A stretch of DNA of 64,000 bases from SZUA-430 sp040080835 (lineage in GTDB: Bacteria; Pseudomonadota; Alphaproteobacteria; Micropepsales; Micropepsaceae): the NCBI GenBank assembly GCA_040080835.1, contig JBEBHP010000006.1, forward strand, positions 62,001 through 126,000, written 5' to 3'. The position numbers and the translations under genes were made by a program. Of the stretch, positions 1 to 8,201 are shown in pieces (the stretch's first letter is position 1; every line of letters starts with the position of its first letter). The notes beneath the pieces were generated by a model. It did no database searches and had not been told where the DNA came from. It saw only the letters and a list, made by a program, of their open reading frames with translations.

Positions 1-1
1 G

Positions 2-481
2 AGCATCGGACGCCCCGAGATCGGAAGGCTGATGCCGCAGCTCGACAAGGTTTACGAAGACTGGATCCTGCTGCTGATGAACGTGCTCATGATTGAAGTC
101 CGTGCCGAAGCGTTCTTTTCTTTCTGCGTCAGCATCATGCGATCACCCGATGTATTCAAGGACAGGCGCGCGGCGGCAGACCATGCGGCTGAACTGGTCG
201 AACGCATCCGGACGGATGAGGCAATTCATGTGGCCTATCTGCAGTCTTTTGTTTCCGAACTGCGCAGCTACACGATCAGGACCCTCGACGGTCGGCGGAT
301 CAAGGGGGCCGAAATCATCGACCCGATCTGGGAAGGCATGATCCACTGGCATTCGGTCACTCAGGCCGATTTCGGGCGTACACAAAGCCGCGCGGCCATC
401 GAGGCGCGCATCGGCAAGCGCGCTGATGCAAGTGTACTGATTGCAAGATTTGACGCCCTGGAACAGAAGGCAGCAGCATAG
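2..481 (+). CDS. 3' part of an unidentified helical protein gene
   Basis: The reading frame is open from the first bases of the window, so the true start lies upstream; an internal ATG at 32 is not needed. About 159 residues are visible. The protein looks largely alpha-helical and soluble, with an acidic, His-containing stretch (DEAIHVAYLQSF) reminiscent of ferritin-like or diiron helices, but I do not recognise the family. Its TAG stop shares one base with the GTG start of the following SDR gene, which implies co-transcription and perhaps translational coupling. Confidence 0.6.
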   Translation, partial: SIGRPEIGRLMPQLDKVYEDWILLLMNVLMIEVRAEAFFSFCVSIMRSPDVFKDRRAAADHAAELVERIRTDEAIHVAYLQSFVSELRSYTIRTLDGRRIKGAEIIDPIWEGMIHWHSVTQADFGRTQSRAAIEARIGKRADASVLIARFDALEQKAAA

Positions 482-1368
482 TGAAAGACTTGCGTGACAA
501 GGTGGCGTTCATAACCGGCGGTGCAAGCGGCCTGGGTCTGGGTATGGCAAAGGCCTTTGGCCGACTGGGCATGAAAGTAATGATTGCCGATATTGAACAG
601 GCCGCCCTCACACGTGCTGTTCAGGAGTTGAAAGACAGCCAGATCCGTGCAGAAGGCGTCCTTTGTGACGTGTCATCGCGCGGCAGTCTGCGAGAGGCCG
701 CACTCAAGACGATTGCGACATACGGCAAGGTGCATGTCGTCTGCAACAATGCAGGCGTCGCAGTCGGTGGGCCGCTGGGGTCCGTCGATGAGCGCGACTG
801 GCAATGGTGCACGGACGTGAACCTGCTGGGCGTAGTGTACGGCACCGAGATCTTCGCCCCCCTGATGGAAAGCCACGGCGAAGGTGGTCACTTCGTGAAT
901 ACGGCCTCGATGGCAGGCTGGCTCGGCATTCCAAACATGGAGCCATACTGCGCATCAAAGTTCGCAGTTGTTGCCATGTCCGAAGGCTGGTCGGTGCAGT
1001 TGGCGCCAAAGAACATTGGTGTGTCCGTGCTTTGCCCGGGCTTCGTGCAAACCCGCATCCACGAAAGCCACCGCAACAAGCAGGCAAAATACGGCGCAGG
1101 TGACACCGTGCAGGTTGGACTGGGAGACAACCAGCAGCAGGCGGCTCAGATGGTGAACGCGGGGATCCCTGTCGAGCCTGTTGCCAACCGCGTGGTCGAG
1201 GCGATCCTGGACAACGATCTGTACATCTTCACTCACGTTGAGTTCAAACCGCTGGTCGAAATGCGCTTCGCCAGAGCCATGGAGGCGTTTGACAAGAGCG
1301 CCCGGAGCAAGGCGCTGTCCGTCCTGGTTCCGCGCGAGTTGACGTCGGGCCGGTTGCAGCAGAACTAG
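481..1368 (+). CDS. SDR-family NAD(P)-dependent oxidoreductase
   Basis: This 295-residue protein is a classical short-chain dehydrogenase/reductase, a cytosolic enzyme that oxidises an alcohol or reduces a ketone. The cofactor loop TGGASGLG lies at residues 12-19, NNAG at 89-92, the catalytic Ser near 143 and the YxxxK pair at Tyr156 and Lys160. An Asp at 37 after the second strand suggests NAD rather than NADP. The length is slightly above the usual 250, from a C-terminal extension. The GTG start overlaps the previous stop by one base. The substrate cannot be told from sequence; many alphaproteobacterial relatives act on lipids, steroids or aromatic compounds. Confidence 0.9.
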   Translation: MKDLRDKVAFITGGASGLGLGMAKAFGRLGMKVMIADIEQAALTRAVQELKDSQIRAEGVLCDVSSRGSLREAALKTIATYGKVHVVCNNAGVAVGGPLGSVDERDWQWCTDVNLLGVVYGTEIFAPLMESHGEGGHFVNTASMAGWLGIPNMEPYCASKFAVVAMSEGWSVQLAPKNIGVSVLCPGFVQTRIHESHRNKQAKYGAGDTVQVGLGDNQQQAAQMVNAGIPVEPVANRVVEAILDNDLYIFTHVEFKPLVEMRFARAMEAFDKSARSKALSVLVPRELTSGRLQQN

Positions 1369-1515
1369 GGAGCGGCGTGAATCCGCCAAAATAGGGGAAC
1401 CCGGAAGCACCGCACTTGCTGGGGAGCCCGCCAAGCACCATCTAATTCAAGTTCAATACTGGCGTGCTAGGGTGCAAGCGTGTCGCCGTTTGAGTCGGCC
1501 AAGGAGAGTTTCGAT

Positions 1516-2076
1516 ATGGTTTTCTGGATCGTGCTTGGAGTTGTCGTCTTGCTCGTTGTCTGGATCATCTCGGTCTACAACGGCCTCGTCGCTTTGCGGC
1601 AGCGTGCGAACCAGTCCTTCGCGGATATCGATGTCCAGCTGAAGCAGCGTCACGACCTGATCCCCAACCTGGTCGAAACGGTGAAGGGCTACGCAGCCCA
1701 CGAAAAAGGAACCTTCGAAGCTGTCGTCCAGGCGCGAAACGCTGCCATGTCGGCGCAGGGTCCCGCCGCACAGGCACAAGCCGAAAACATGCTCTCCGGC
1801 GCATTGCGCCAGCTGTTTGCCTTGTCAGAAGCCTATCCGGACCTCAAAGCCAGCGCGAACTTCCAGCAATTGCAGCGTGACCTCAGCGACGTTGAAAACA
1901 AGCTGTCGGCTTCGCGCCGCTTCTTCAACAATGCAGTGTCTGAACTGAACGCAGCGATCGAATCCTTCCCGGCCGTACTTTTCTCGCGGTCGCTGGGATT
2001 TGCGCGCAAGGACTTCTTTGATGTTGGTGAAACGGACCGAAAGGCGCTGGACACCGTCCCGCAGGTAAAATTCTAG
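1516..2076 (+). CDS. lemA: LemA family membrane protein
   Basis: This 186-residue protein has one N-terminal membrane helix (about residues 3-22) followed by the conserved LemA core: YNGLVALRQRANQSFADIDV, then KQRHDLIPNLVETVKGYA, then long antiparallel helices. The ATG at 1516 is preferred over an in-frame GTG 36 bases upstream because AAGGAG lies just before it. The family role is not established. LemA genes commonly sit next to HtpX-like membrane proteases, as here, where htpX follows after 22 bp. That suggests a joint role in envelope protein quality control. Confidence 0.9.
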   Translation: MVFWIVLGVVVLLVVWIISVYNGLVALRQRANQSFADIDVQLKQRHDLIPNLVETVKGYAAHEKGTFEAVVQARNAAMSAQGPAAQAQAENMLSGALRQLFALSEAYPDLKASANFQQLQRDLSDVENKLSASRRFFNNAVSELNAAIESFPAVLFSRSLGFARKDFFDVGETDRKALDTVPQVKF

Positions 2077-2098
2077 GCATCGAACCCCGACAAACCAG

Positions 2099-3100
2099 AT
2101 GAGCGCCTCCTACGGCCTCTACGCCCATATTCGCGCCAACCGCACGCGGTCAGCGATCCTGATTGCCGGCCTGTTCGTGCTGATCTACCTGCTGGTCTTT
2201 GCTTTCACGCTGGCCTTCAATGGTGTCGTACTGGGTGATGAAGATCTCGGCACGATCCTGAATGAGACCGTCGTCCAGTTTTTCTGGATGCTGCCTGGGG
2301 CAACCATCGCCGGCGGTCTATGGGTCTTCATCGGCTATCGGTTCAACCAGCGCATGATCGACATGTCGACGGGTGCCGTCGACGTGACCCGGGACGAGGA
2401 GCCACGCCTCTACAATTTGCTCGAAAATCTTTGCATTTCGCGCGGCATTCCGATGCCGAAATTGCAGATCATCGACACGGACGTGATGAATGCTTACGCT
2501 TCGGGCATGAATGAAAAGCAGTACAAGATTGCAGTCACCCGCGGCTTGATGGACACGCTTGACGACCAGGAACTGGAGGCCGTACTGGGCCACGAACTGA
2601 CCCATATTCGAAACGGTGATGTCCGCCTGATGGTGGTGGCGGTAGTGATTGCCGGCATCATCACCTTTGCGGGCGAAATGGTTTTCCGTTCACTGCGCTA
2701 TTCCAGTTTCCGCACCGGCTCGTCATCCGGAGGTGGCAGCAAGAAAGGTGGCGGCGCTGCGGCAATCCTGATTGCGGTGATTATCATTGCAATCGCCTGG
2801 TTCTTGTCGCTCGTGATACGCTTTGCGCTTTCGCGGTCGCGCGAATACCTGGCGGATGCAGGCTCCGTCGAACTGACAAAGAATCCTGACGCAATGATCA
2901 GCGCTTTGCGTAAAATTGAAGGTAAATCGGAAATGCCGGCTGTGCCATCCGGCATTATGGAAATGTGTATCGAAAACCAGAAGAACTCGGTCGCGGACCT
3001 GTTCTCGACGCATCCTTCCGTTCAGCGCCGCGTGGACAAGCTGTTGTCGGTCGCAGGCGGCAAGGAAAGGCTGGCCGAAGCTAGCCCTCCTTCGACGTGA
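2099..3100 (+). CDS. htpX: HtpX-like M48 membrane metalloprotease
   Basis: This 333-residue integral membrane zinc protease belongs to family M48. The zinc motif HELTH is at residues 165-169, and the third ligand is probably the Glu of SREYLADAGS further on. Four hydrophobic segments lie at about 18-42, 60-82, 175-195 and 222-242, the last two after the active site as in HtpX. A Gly/Ser/Lys-rich loop of about 20 residues links the third and fourth. The family degrades misfolded membrane proteins. It is the second gene of a lemA-htpX pair. Its 3' end overlaps a small convergent gene by 20 bp. Confidence 0.92.
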   Translation: MSASYGLYAHIRANRTRSAILIAGLFVLIYLLVFAFTLAFNGVVLGDEDLGTILNETVVQFFWMLPGATIAGGLWVFIGYRFNQRMIDMSTGAVDVTRDEEPRLYNLLENLCISRGIPMPKLQIIDTDVMNAYASGMNEKQYKIAVTRGLMDTLDDQELEAVLGHELTHIRNGDVRLMVVAVVIAGIITFAGEMVFRSLRYSSFRTGSSSGGGSKKGGGAAAILIAVIIIAIAWFLSLVIRFALSRSREYLADAGSVELTKNPDAMISALRKIEGKSEMPAVPSGIMEMCIENQKNSVADLFSTHPSVQRRVDKLLSVAGGKERLAEASPPST

Positions 3101-3239
3101 GAAATTTGAATGCAATTCCAATAAAATAGAACATGACACCGGCCGCCGCAGTTGCCGATGCGCTTGCACTCCAGGGCAAGCCCCAGCCTACAAACAGTCC
3201 AACCCAAGTCTGCCACGCTGTGAAGAAGAGATAGTCCAT
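3081..3239 (-). CDS. Small membrane protein of 52 residues
   Basis: The 52-codon frame starts at an ATG preceded by GGAGGGAAG at good spacing, a strong ribosome binding site for so short a frame. The product is mostly hydrophobic and aromatic, with two likely membrane segments (about residues 3-19 and 27-45) and a charged end (TSKEG). It converges on htpX and overlaps its last 20 bp. No family is recognised. The good Shine-Dalgarno site and membrane-like composition favour a real gene over chance. Confidence 0.55.
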   Translation of the reverse strand: MDYLFFTAWQTWVGLFVGWGLPWSASASATAAAGVMFYFIGIAFKFLTSKEG

Positions 3240-3374
3240 CGCTCTTCCCTCCGTTTTGTATCGCTTGTCACAATGTACGCCGAACAAAAGAACAGACTTC
3301 CAACGGCCGTCACTGAAATTTATTAAACTGCAGCGGCGAGGAAGGTTGCTTGGATTTGAAGAAAATTTCCGTAG

Positions 3375-4754
3375 CTATTCCGCAGCATTTGCTTGGGCGT
3401 CACCCAGCCAGTTCGCCAGATCTGCAATCGCACGCCGCGACATCGCCTGCTTTTTTGCACGGCCACGTTCCTTTCCCTTCACACCAGCCGGCGGCTCGAT
3501 GTCGGGAAAGAGTCCATAGTTCACGTTCATCGGCTGGAACGTCTTCGCATCAGCGTTCTGCGTGATGTGCGAGATCAGCGCCCCCAGCGCAGTTGTACGC
3601 GGTGGCGTCGAACTTTCTCTACCCAAGCGTTCAGCTGCAGCAAACCGACCCGCAAGCAGCCCGATCGCTGAACTCTCGACATAGCCTTCCACGCCGGTCA
3701 TCTGGCCGGCGAAGCGAAGTCGCGTCTGCACCTTCAGGCGCAACTGCGGGTCCAGCACTTTGGGAGAATTGATGAACGTATTGCGATGCAGTCCGCCGAG
3801 CCTCGCAAATTGCGCGTTCTCCAGACCCGGGATCATCCGGAAGACATCTGACTGCGCACCGTGCTTCAGCTTCGTCTGGAATCCGACCATGTTGTAGAGC
3901 GTACCCAGCGCATTGTCCTGCCGCAGCTGCACAACGGCCCACGGCCTTCGACCCGTATGTGGGTCGGTCAGGCCCACCGGCTTCATCGGCCCAAAGCGCA
4001 GCGTCTCGAGCCCCCGCTCAGCCATCACTTCGACAGGCAGGCACGCTTCAAAATAGGGTGTGTCTTTTTCCCAGTCCTTGAACGTCGTCTTCTCGCCTTC
4101 AACGAGCGCACGCACGAAAGCTTCATATTGCCCCTGGTCCATCGCGCAGTTGATGTAGTCCGCACCGTCACCATCGGGCCCGACCTTGTCATAGCGCGAC
4201 TGGAACCACGCCCGCGTGAAGTCGATGCTTTCCTTGTGAATGATCGGCGCGATTGCATCGAAGAATGCAAGCGAGTCCTCGCCAGTCAGCGTCCGGATCG
4301 CAGAAGCCAGTGGCGCTGAAGTCAGCGGTCCGGTCGCGATGATGACATTGTCCCAATCGGCCGGTGGCAGTCCCGCAATCTCTTCACGTTCAATGGTGAT
4401 GAGTGGGTGAGCTTCCAGCGCAGCCTGCACCGCACCGGAAAAACCGTGCCGGTCGACCGCGAGCGCGCCACCCGCTGGAACCTTGTGCGCGTCGGCCGAA
4501 CGCATGATGAGCGACCCGCAACGCCGCATTTCCTCATGCAGCAGCCCAACTGCGTTGTTCTCCCAGTCATCTGACCGGAAAGAGTTCGAGCAGACAAGCT
4601 CGGCCAGCCCGTGCCCGGTATGCGCGTCCGTCATCCTGTGAGGCCGCATTTCGTGGAGCGCAACGGGCACGCCAACGCTGGCGATCTGAAAGGCAGCTTC
4701 CGAGCCAGCGAGCCCGCCGCCAACAACGTGAATGGGCTTGATTGTCTGTGTCAT
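3375..4754 (-). CDS. trmFO: TrmFO, folate-dependent tRNA m5U54 methyltransferase
   Basis: TrmFO uses methylenetetrahydrofolate and FADH2 to make 5-methyluridine at position 54 of tRNA. The protein has about 459 residues, typical of the family. The FAD-binding motif VVGGGLAGSEAA is at residues 10-21, followed by ELVCSNSFRSDDWENNAVGL, whose Cys is near residue 55, and DYINCAMDQGQYEAF carrying the second conserved cysteine. The ATG at 4754 is chosen; an in-frame TTG four codons upstream (4766) is also possible, and neither has a clear ribosome binding site. It is transcribed divergently from the repeat protein at 4802. Confidence 0.95.
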   Translation of the reverse strand: MTQTIKPIHVVGGGLAGSEAAFQIASVGVPVALHEMRPHRMTDAHTGHGLAELVCSNSFRSDDWENNAVGLLHEEMRRCGSLIMRSADAHKVPAGGALAVDRHGFSGAVQAALEAHPLITIEREEIAGLPPADWDNVIIATGPLTSAPLASAIRTLTGEDSLAFFDAIAPIIHKESIDFTRAWFQSRYDKVGPDGDGADYINCAMDQGQYEAFVRALVEGEKTTFKDWEKDTPYFEACLPVEVMAERGLETLRFGPMKPVGLTDPHTGRRPWAVVQLRQDNALGTLYNMVGFQTKLKHGAQSDVFRMIPGLENAQFARLGGLHRNTFINSPKVLDPQLRLKVQTRLRFAGQMTGVEGYVESSAIGLLAGRFAAAERLGRESSTPPRTTALGALISHITQNADAKTFQPMNVNYGLFPDIEPPAGVKGKERGRAKKQAMSRRAIADLANWLGDAQANAAE

Positions 4755-4801
4755 CGCGGCGGACAATAGGGGCGAGGCCGATGTTTCTCAAGGAGGGCAC
4801 A

Positions 4802-5122
4802 ATGCTGCGATTATTTGCCGTTTCGCTGGCACTCGCCGTGACAATTGCTGCACCAGGCTGGGCCGCAAAGCCGGTCGTGAACTGCACCTTCGGCGGCAAG
4901 GCGCTGCACGGCAAAGTGCAGATCGTGAATTCCTTCCCGGACATCAAGGTCCAGGAGGTGCAGAGCTTCCCCGACCTGAAGGTTCAGCGGGTGAAATCAT
5001 TTCCGGACGCCTGCGGTCAATGGCAGTTCGTAACCTCATTCCCCGACTTCACCATCCAGTACGTTCAGTCCTTCCCGGATCTGAAAATCCAGTTCGTCGA
5101 AAGCTTCCCCGGCGAGCCGTGA
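4802..5122 (+). CDS. Secreted SFPD-repeat protein, possible septoil-knot family
   Basis: This 106-residue protein begins with a signal peptide ending near AWA-like GWAAKP (about residue 22). The mature part is six copies of an SFP(D/G) unit at residues 44, 55, 66, 79, 90 and 101, spaced 11, 11, 13, 11 and 11. Each unit has the form (x)xSFPDxKVQxV, as expected for short strands joined by tight turns. The 13-residue unit in the middle carries Cys71, which could pair with Cys28. AAGGAGG just upstream fixes the ATG. From memory, the layout resembles proteins annotated as 7(1) septoil knot domain (DUF6150-like); this is inference. No role is known. Confidence 0.75.
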   Translation: MLRLFAVSLALAVTIAAPGWAAKPVVNCTFGGKALHGKVQIVNSFPDIKVQEVQSFPDLKVQRVKSFPDACGQWQFVTSFPDFTIQYVQSFPDLKIQFVESFPGEP

Positions 5123-5273
5123 AGCGATCAAACAAAAAATCGTGTCATGTTCCGCGAAGGCGGACCACCCACGCCTTCCCTCCAAAAAAACTGTCATCCC
5201 TGCGCACGCCGGGAAGACGAAGTTGGTTTGGCGCTCTTAGGCAGCTTCCTCGGCACTTGCATTGTGCGCACCT
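5123..5273. repeat. Intergenic stretch with degenerate REP-like elements
   Basis: This 151-bp stretch lies between two convergent genes. It contains two degenerate copies of the kind of element that begins GTCATCCC and contains CGCGAAGGCGG, common between genes in proteobacteria. One runs from about 5146 (GTCATGTTCCGCGAAGGCGG) and one from about 5194 (GTCATCCCTGCGCACGCCGG). Neither forms a clean hairpin. A terminator role for the flanking genes is possible but not shown. Confidence 0.35.
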
Positions 5274-6707
5274 CTACCCCCAAACCGCCGGCTTCCTCCC
5301 GATCCACGGATGCGCCTGTTCAAGCTGCCCGGCCAACCGGTAAAGCGTCCCCTCATCGCCCCAACGGCCGGTGAACATCATGCCGACCGGCAAACCATCG
5401 GCAGAATGCGCCAAAGGCAAAGACAGCGACGGCTGGCCCGTCATGTTGAACGGTGGCGTGAAGCCGAATGTCTGCGCCTGCCGCTTGTCGAGTTCGCGCG
5501 GCTCAAGATTGACCGGATCGATGAAGCCGACTTTCGGCACCGGCGTTGAAAGCACGGGCGTCAGCAACACGTCGAACTGGGTGAAAGCGTGGAAGATCTC
5601 GCGCGTCATCGCTTTCAGCGTCTGCCAGCCGCGCATCGCTTCGTATCCTGGAACGCGCTCGCCGCCCTTCCAGTTGCGCCAGGTCAGCGCCTCAAGTTCT
5701 TCCTGGAGCGGTTCGCGACCCATGGTCTTGACGCGCTCGCGCATCGAATTGGCAAAGTTGGACCCAAGCACAGCCGTGCTCGCGGCGTAGAGCTTGCGGT
5801 AGTTGATCCCGAGCCCTGCCTCCTCGACATGGTGGCCAAGCGCTTCAAGCTGCTTTGCCGTCACACGCAGCGCAGCCGAAATCTCGGGATCGATCGGATG
5901 GCCGCTTGGTGTCTCGTCAGTAAAGCGAATGCGCAGGCGTCCAGGCGCCGTCACCACTTCCTGCGCATAAGGCCGGGCCTTTGGCGGGGACGGGTAGGGA
6001 CTATCAATTTCCGGCATGTCAATGCAGTCCAGCATCGCGGCCGAGTCTCGCACCGTCCGTGACACGACATGATGCACGGAATAGCCATGACCAATGTCGG
6101 AGTCATGCGCCGGTCCCATGGGGACCCGGTATTGTGTCACCTTCATGCCGACGAGGCCGCAGCATGCGGCAGGAATACGAATGGACCCCATCCCGTCCGA
6201 TGCGTTGGCAAGCGGCACGATGCCGGCGGCAACTGATGCGGCCGCTCCGCCGGATGAACCGCCAGTGATATGATCCGTATTCCATGGATTGCGGCACGGC
6301 TTCAGCCGCGCGCTTTCTGTCGTACCCGTGATGCCGAATTCCGGCGTGTTGGTCTTGCCAAAGATCGTGACCCCGGATTGCTTGAAGCGCTGGGTCAGCA
6401 GATCATCAACGGCGTCAGGCTCATCGGACTTGAAGTAGGTGCCATCGGATCGCTTCATCCCGGCGACTTTGAGACCGAGATCCTTGATCAGGAATGGAAC
6501 ACCCTGGAATGGACCCGCTGGCGAGGCCGACTTGGCCGCTGCACGCGCGTGGTCATAGGCCTTGTAGACGATGGCGTTCAGCTTGCCGTTGTATTTTTCC
6601 GCGCGTTCGATCGCGCTCTCGAGCAATTCAGCAGGCGTCACTTCCTTCTTGCGAACAAGTTCCGCCAGACCCAGGCCATCGAATTGCGAATATTGTGGGA
6701 GTGCCAT
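5274..6707 (-). CDS. Amidase signature family hydrolase (first copy)
   Basis: This 477-residue enzyme of the amidase signature family hydrolyses amide bonds through a Ser-cisSer-Lys triad. Lys75 lies in PFLIKD, the cis-Ser is Ser151 in TGGSSGGAAA, and the nucleophile is Ser175 in SDGMGSIRIPA. ATG 6707 is chosen because GAGGAAC lies just before it; the frame is open about 150 bp further up but without support. It follows a paralogous amidase after 13 bp on the same strand. The substrate is unknown. Relatives include 6-aminohexanoate-cyclic-dimer hydrolases and general amidases, and motif evidence does not separate them. Confidence 0.92.
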   Translation of the reverse strand: MALPQYSQFDGLGLAELVRKKEVTPAELLESAIERAEKYNGKLNAIVYKAYDHARAAAKSASPAGPFQGVPFLIKDLGLKVAGMKRSDGTYFKSDEPDAVDDLLTQRFKQSGVTIFGKTNTPEFGITGTTESARLKPCRNPWNTDHITGGSSGGAAASVAAGIVPLANASDGMGSIRIPAACCGLVGMKVTQYRVPMGPAHDSDIGHGYSVHHVVSRTVRDSAAMLDCIDMPEIDSPYPSPPKARPYAQEVVTAPGRLRIRFTDETPSGHPIDPEISAALRVTAKQLEALGHHVEEAGLGINYRKLYAASTAVLGSNFANSMRERVKTMGREPLQEELEALTWRNWKGGERVPGYEAMRGWQTLKAMTREIFHAFTQFDVLLTPVLSTPVPKVGFIDPVNLEPRELDKRQAQTFGFTPPFNMTGQPSLSLPLAHSADGLPVGMMFTGRWGDEGTLYRLAGQLEQAHPWIGRKPAVWG

Positions 6708-6720
6708 TGTGAGGTTCCTC

Positions 6721-8148
6721 TCAGTTCCAGATCGCCGGATGCTTTCCGGCCCAGGGTTTGGCTTGTTCAAGTTGACCTGCAAGGCGCAGCAGTGTTGTTT
6801 CCTCGCCAAAGCGGGCGGCGAAGTGCAATCCGATCGGCATGCCGTTCGCAGAAGTCGCAAGCGGCAGCGAAATACCCGGTTGACCCGTAGCGTTCTGGAT
6901 CGCGGTGACAGGCAGATAATTGAGCAGGGGACCTACTGCCTTCGTCAGGTCTTTTTCCTGCATGTCGAGGAAGCCATTGCGGACAGTCGGCGCCCCCAGC
7001 GTCGTTGTCAGCCAGAGATCATAATTCTCGTGAAACTGCGCGACCTGACGACCCATTGTCTGCAACTGAAACCAGCACATCAGATATTGCGACGCCGATA
7101 CCTGTTTGCCCTGCTGATAAAAGCCCCATGTCAACCCCTGGAAGTCGCTTTCGGTGGGTACCCGACCCGTCATCATTCCAGTGGCATCGATAAGCATCGC
7201 GACGCCTGCCGCCCAGACGGGTGTGAAGGCAAGGGTCAGTTGCTCGCCCGATAACGCGGGGCTTGCTTCTTCAACGTGGTGGCCAAGGCTTTCAAGCAAC
7301 TTGGCTGTGTCTTTGATGGCAGACACGCATTCAGGGTCGAAGGGCATGCCAAAGATGCTTTTCGTGGCAAAGGCGATCTTGAGTGTCCCGGGCGCAGTTT
7401 TGGACTCCTGCAAATAGGATTTGGCCTGCGGTGGCGCCCAATACGGATCCCCCATCTCGTTCCCGGCTGTCGCATCCAGGGCTGCGGCCGTGTCGCGTAC
7501 CGTACGCGAGACCACGCCCTCTGCAATCAGGCCGCCCATGATGTCACCAAGGTCCGGCCCCAGGGGGTTGCGCCCACGCGTTGGCTTCAGCCCAACCAGA
7601 CCATTGGCCGACGCTGGTACGCGGATGGAACCACCGCCATCATTGGCGTGCGCAAGCGGCACGATGCCGGCCGCAACAGCCGCACCTGATCCGCCCGATG
7701 AACCACCGGTCGAGTAGTCCAGATTCCAGGGGTTGCATGCGGGTCCGTACATCGTGGACTCCGTCGTCGGCACGAGCCCGAACTCTGGCACATTGGTCTT
7801 GCCGAGGGAAATCAATCCAGCGCCGGTGAACCTGCGCACCAGTGTCGAGTCATGCGGAGATGGCGCCGGCGGAAGGAAGTTGGAACCCTGACGCGTTGGG
7901 ACGCCCTTTTGTGCGCCCAGGATGTCCTTCAGCAGGAACGGAACGCCGCTGAACGGTCCTCTCACTGGAAGAGTTGCGGATGATCTGGCGCGGTCAAACG
8001 TGCGATAGACCACAGCATTCAGTTTGCCATTGTGTTTCTCGATGCGTGCGATGGCTTCTTCGACAAGCTCAAGCGGCGTGACGTCTTTCTTTGCAACAAG
8101 CTCGCCGAGCCCGAGCCCGTCATACTGTGCGTATTCATCGAATGGCAT
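6721..8148 (-). CDS. Amidase signature family hydrolase (second copy)
   Basis: This 475-residue paralogue of the next gene shares its layout from the N terminus (QYDGLGLGELV against QFDGLGLAELV). The triad is Lys74 in PFLLKD, cis-Ser150 in TGGSSGGSGA and nucleophile Ser174 in NDGGGSIRVPA. The ATG at 8148 is preceded by GAGG; an ATG ten codons upstream is less likely because the paralogue aligns from 8148. Two amidases in tandem, 53 bp downstream of a PhoD-type phosphatase on the same strand, suggest an operon for scavenging nitrogen and phosphorus from organic compounds. That role is inference. Confidence 0.92.
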   Translation of the reverse strand: MPFDEYAQYDGLGLGELVAKKDVTPLELVEEAIARIEKHNGKLNAVVYRTFDRARSSATLPVRGPFSGVPFLLKDILGAQKGVPTRQGSNFLPPAPSPHDSTLVRRFTGAGLISLGKTNVPEFGLVPTTESTMYGPACNPWNLDYSTGGSSGGSGAAVAAGIVPLAHANDGGGSIRVPASANGLVGLKPTRGRNPLGPDLGDIMGGLIAEGVVSRTVRDTAAALDATAGNEMGDPYWAPPQAKSYLQESKTAPGTLKIAFATKSIFGMPFDPECVSAIKDTAKLLESLGHHVEEASPALSGEQLTLAFTPVWAAGVAMLIDATGMMTGRVPTESDFQGLTWGFYQQGKQVSASQYLMCWFQLQTMGRQVAQFHENYDLWLTTTLGAPTVRNGFLDMQEKDLTKAVGPLLNYLPVTAIQNATGQPGISLPLATSANGMPIGLHFAARFGEETTLLRLAGQLEQAKPWAGKHPAIWN

Positions 8149-8201
8149 TGGGCGATCCTCGAAGATTGCAAATTTCAACCGCGACGCGGCAGAAGGTCCT
8201 A

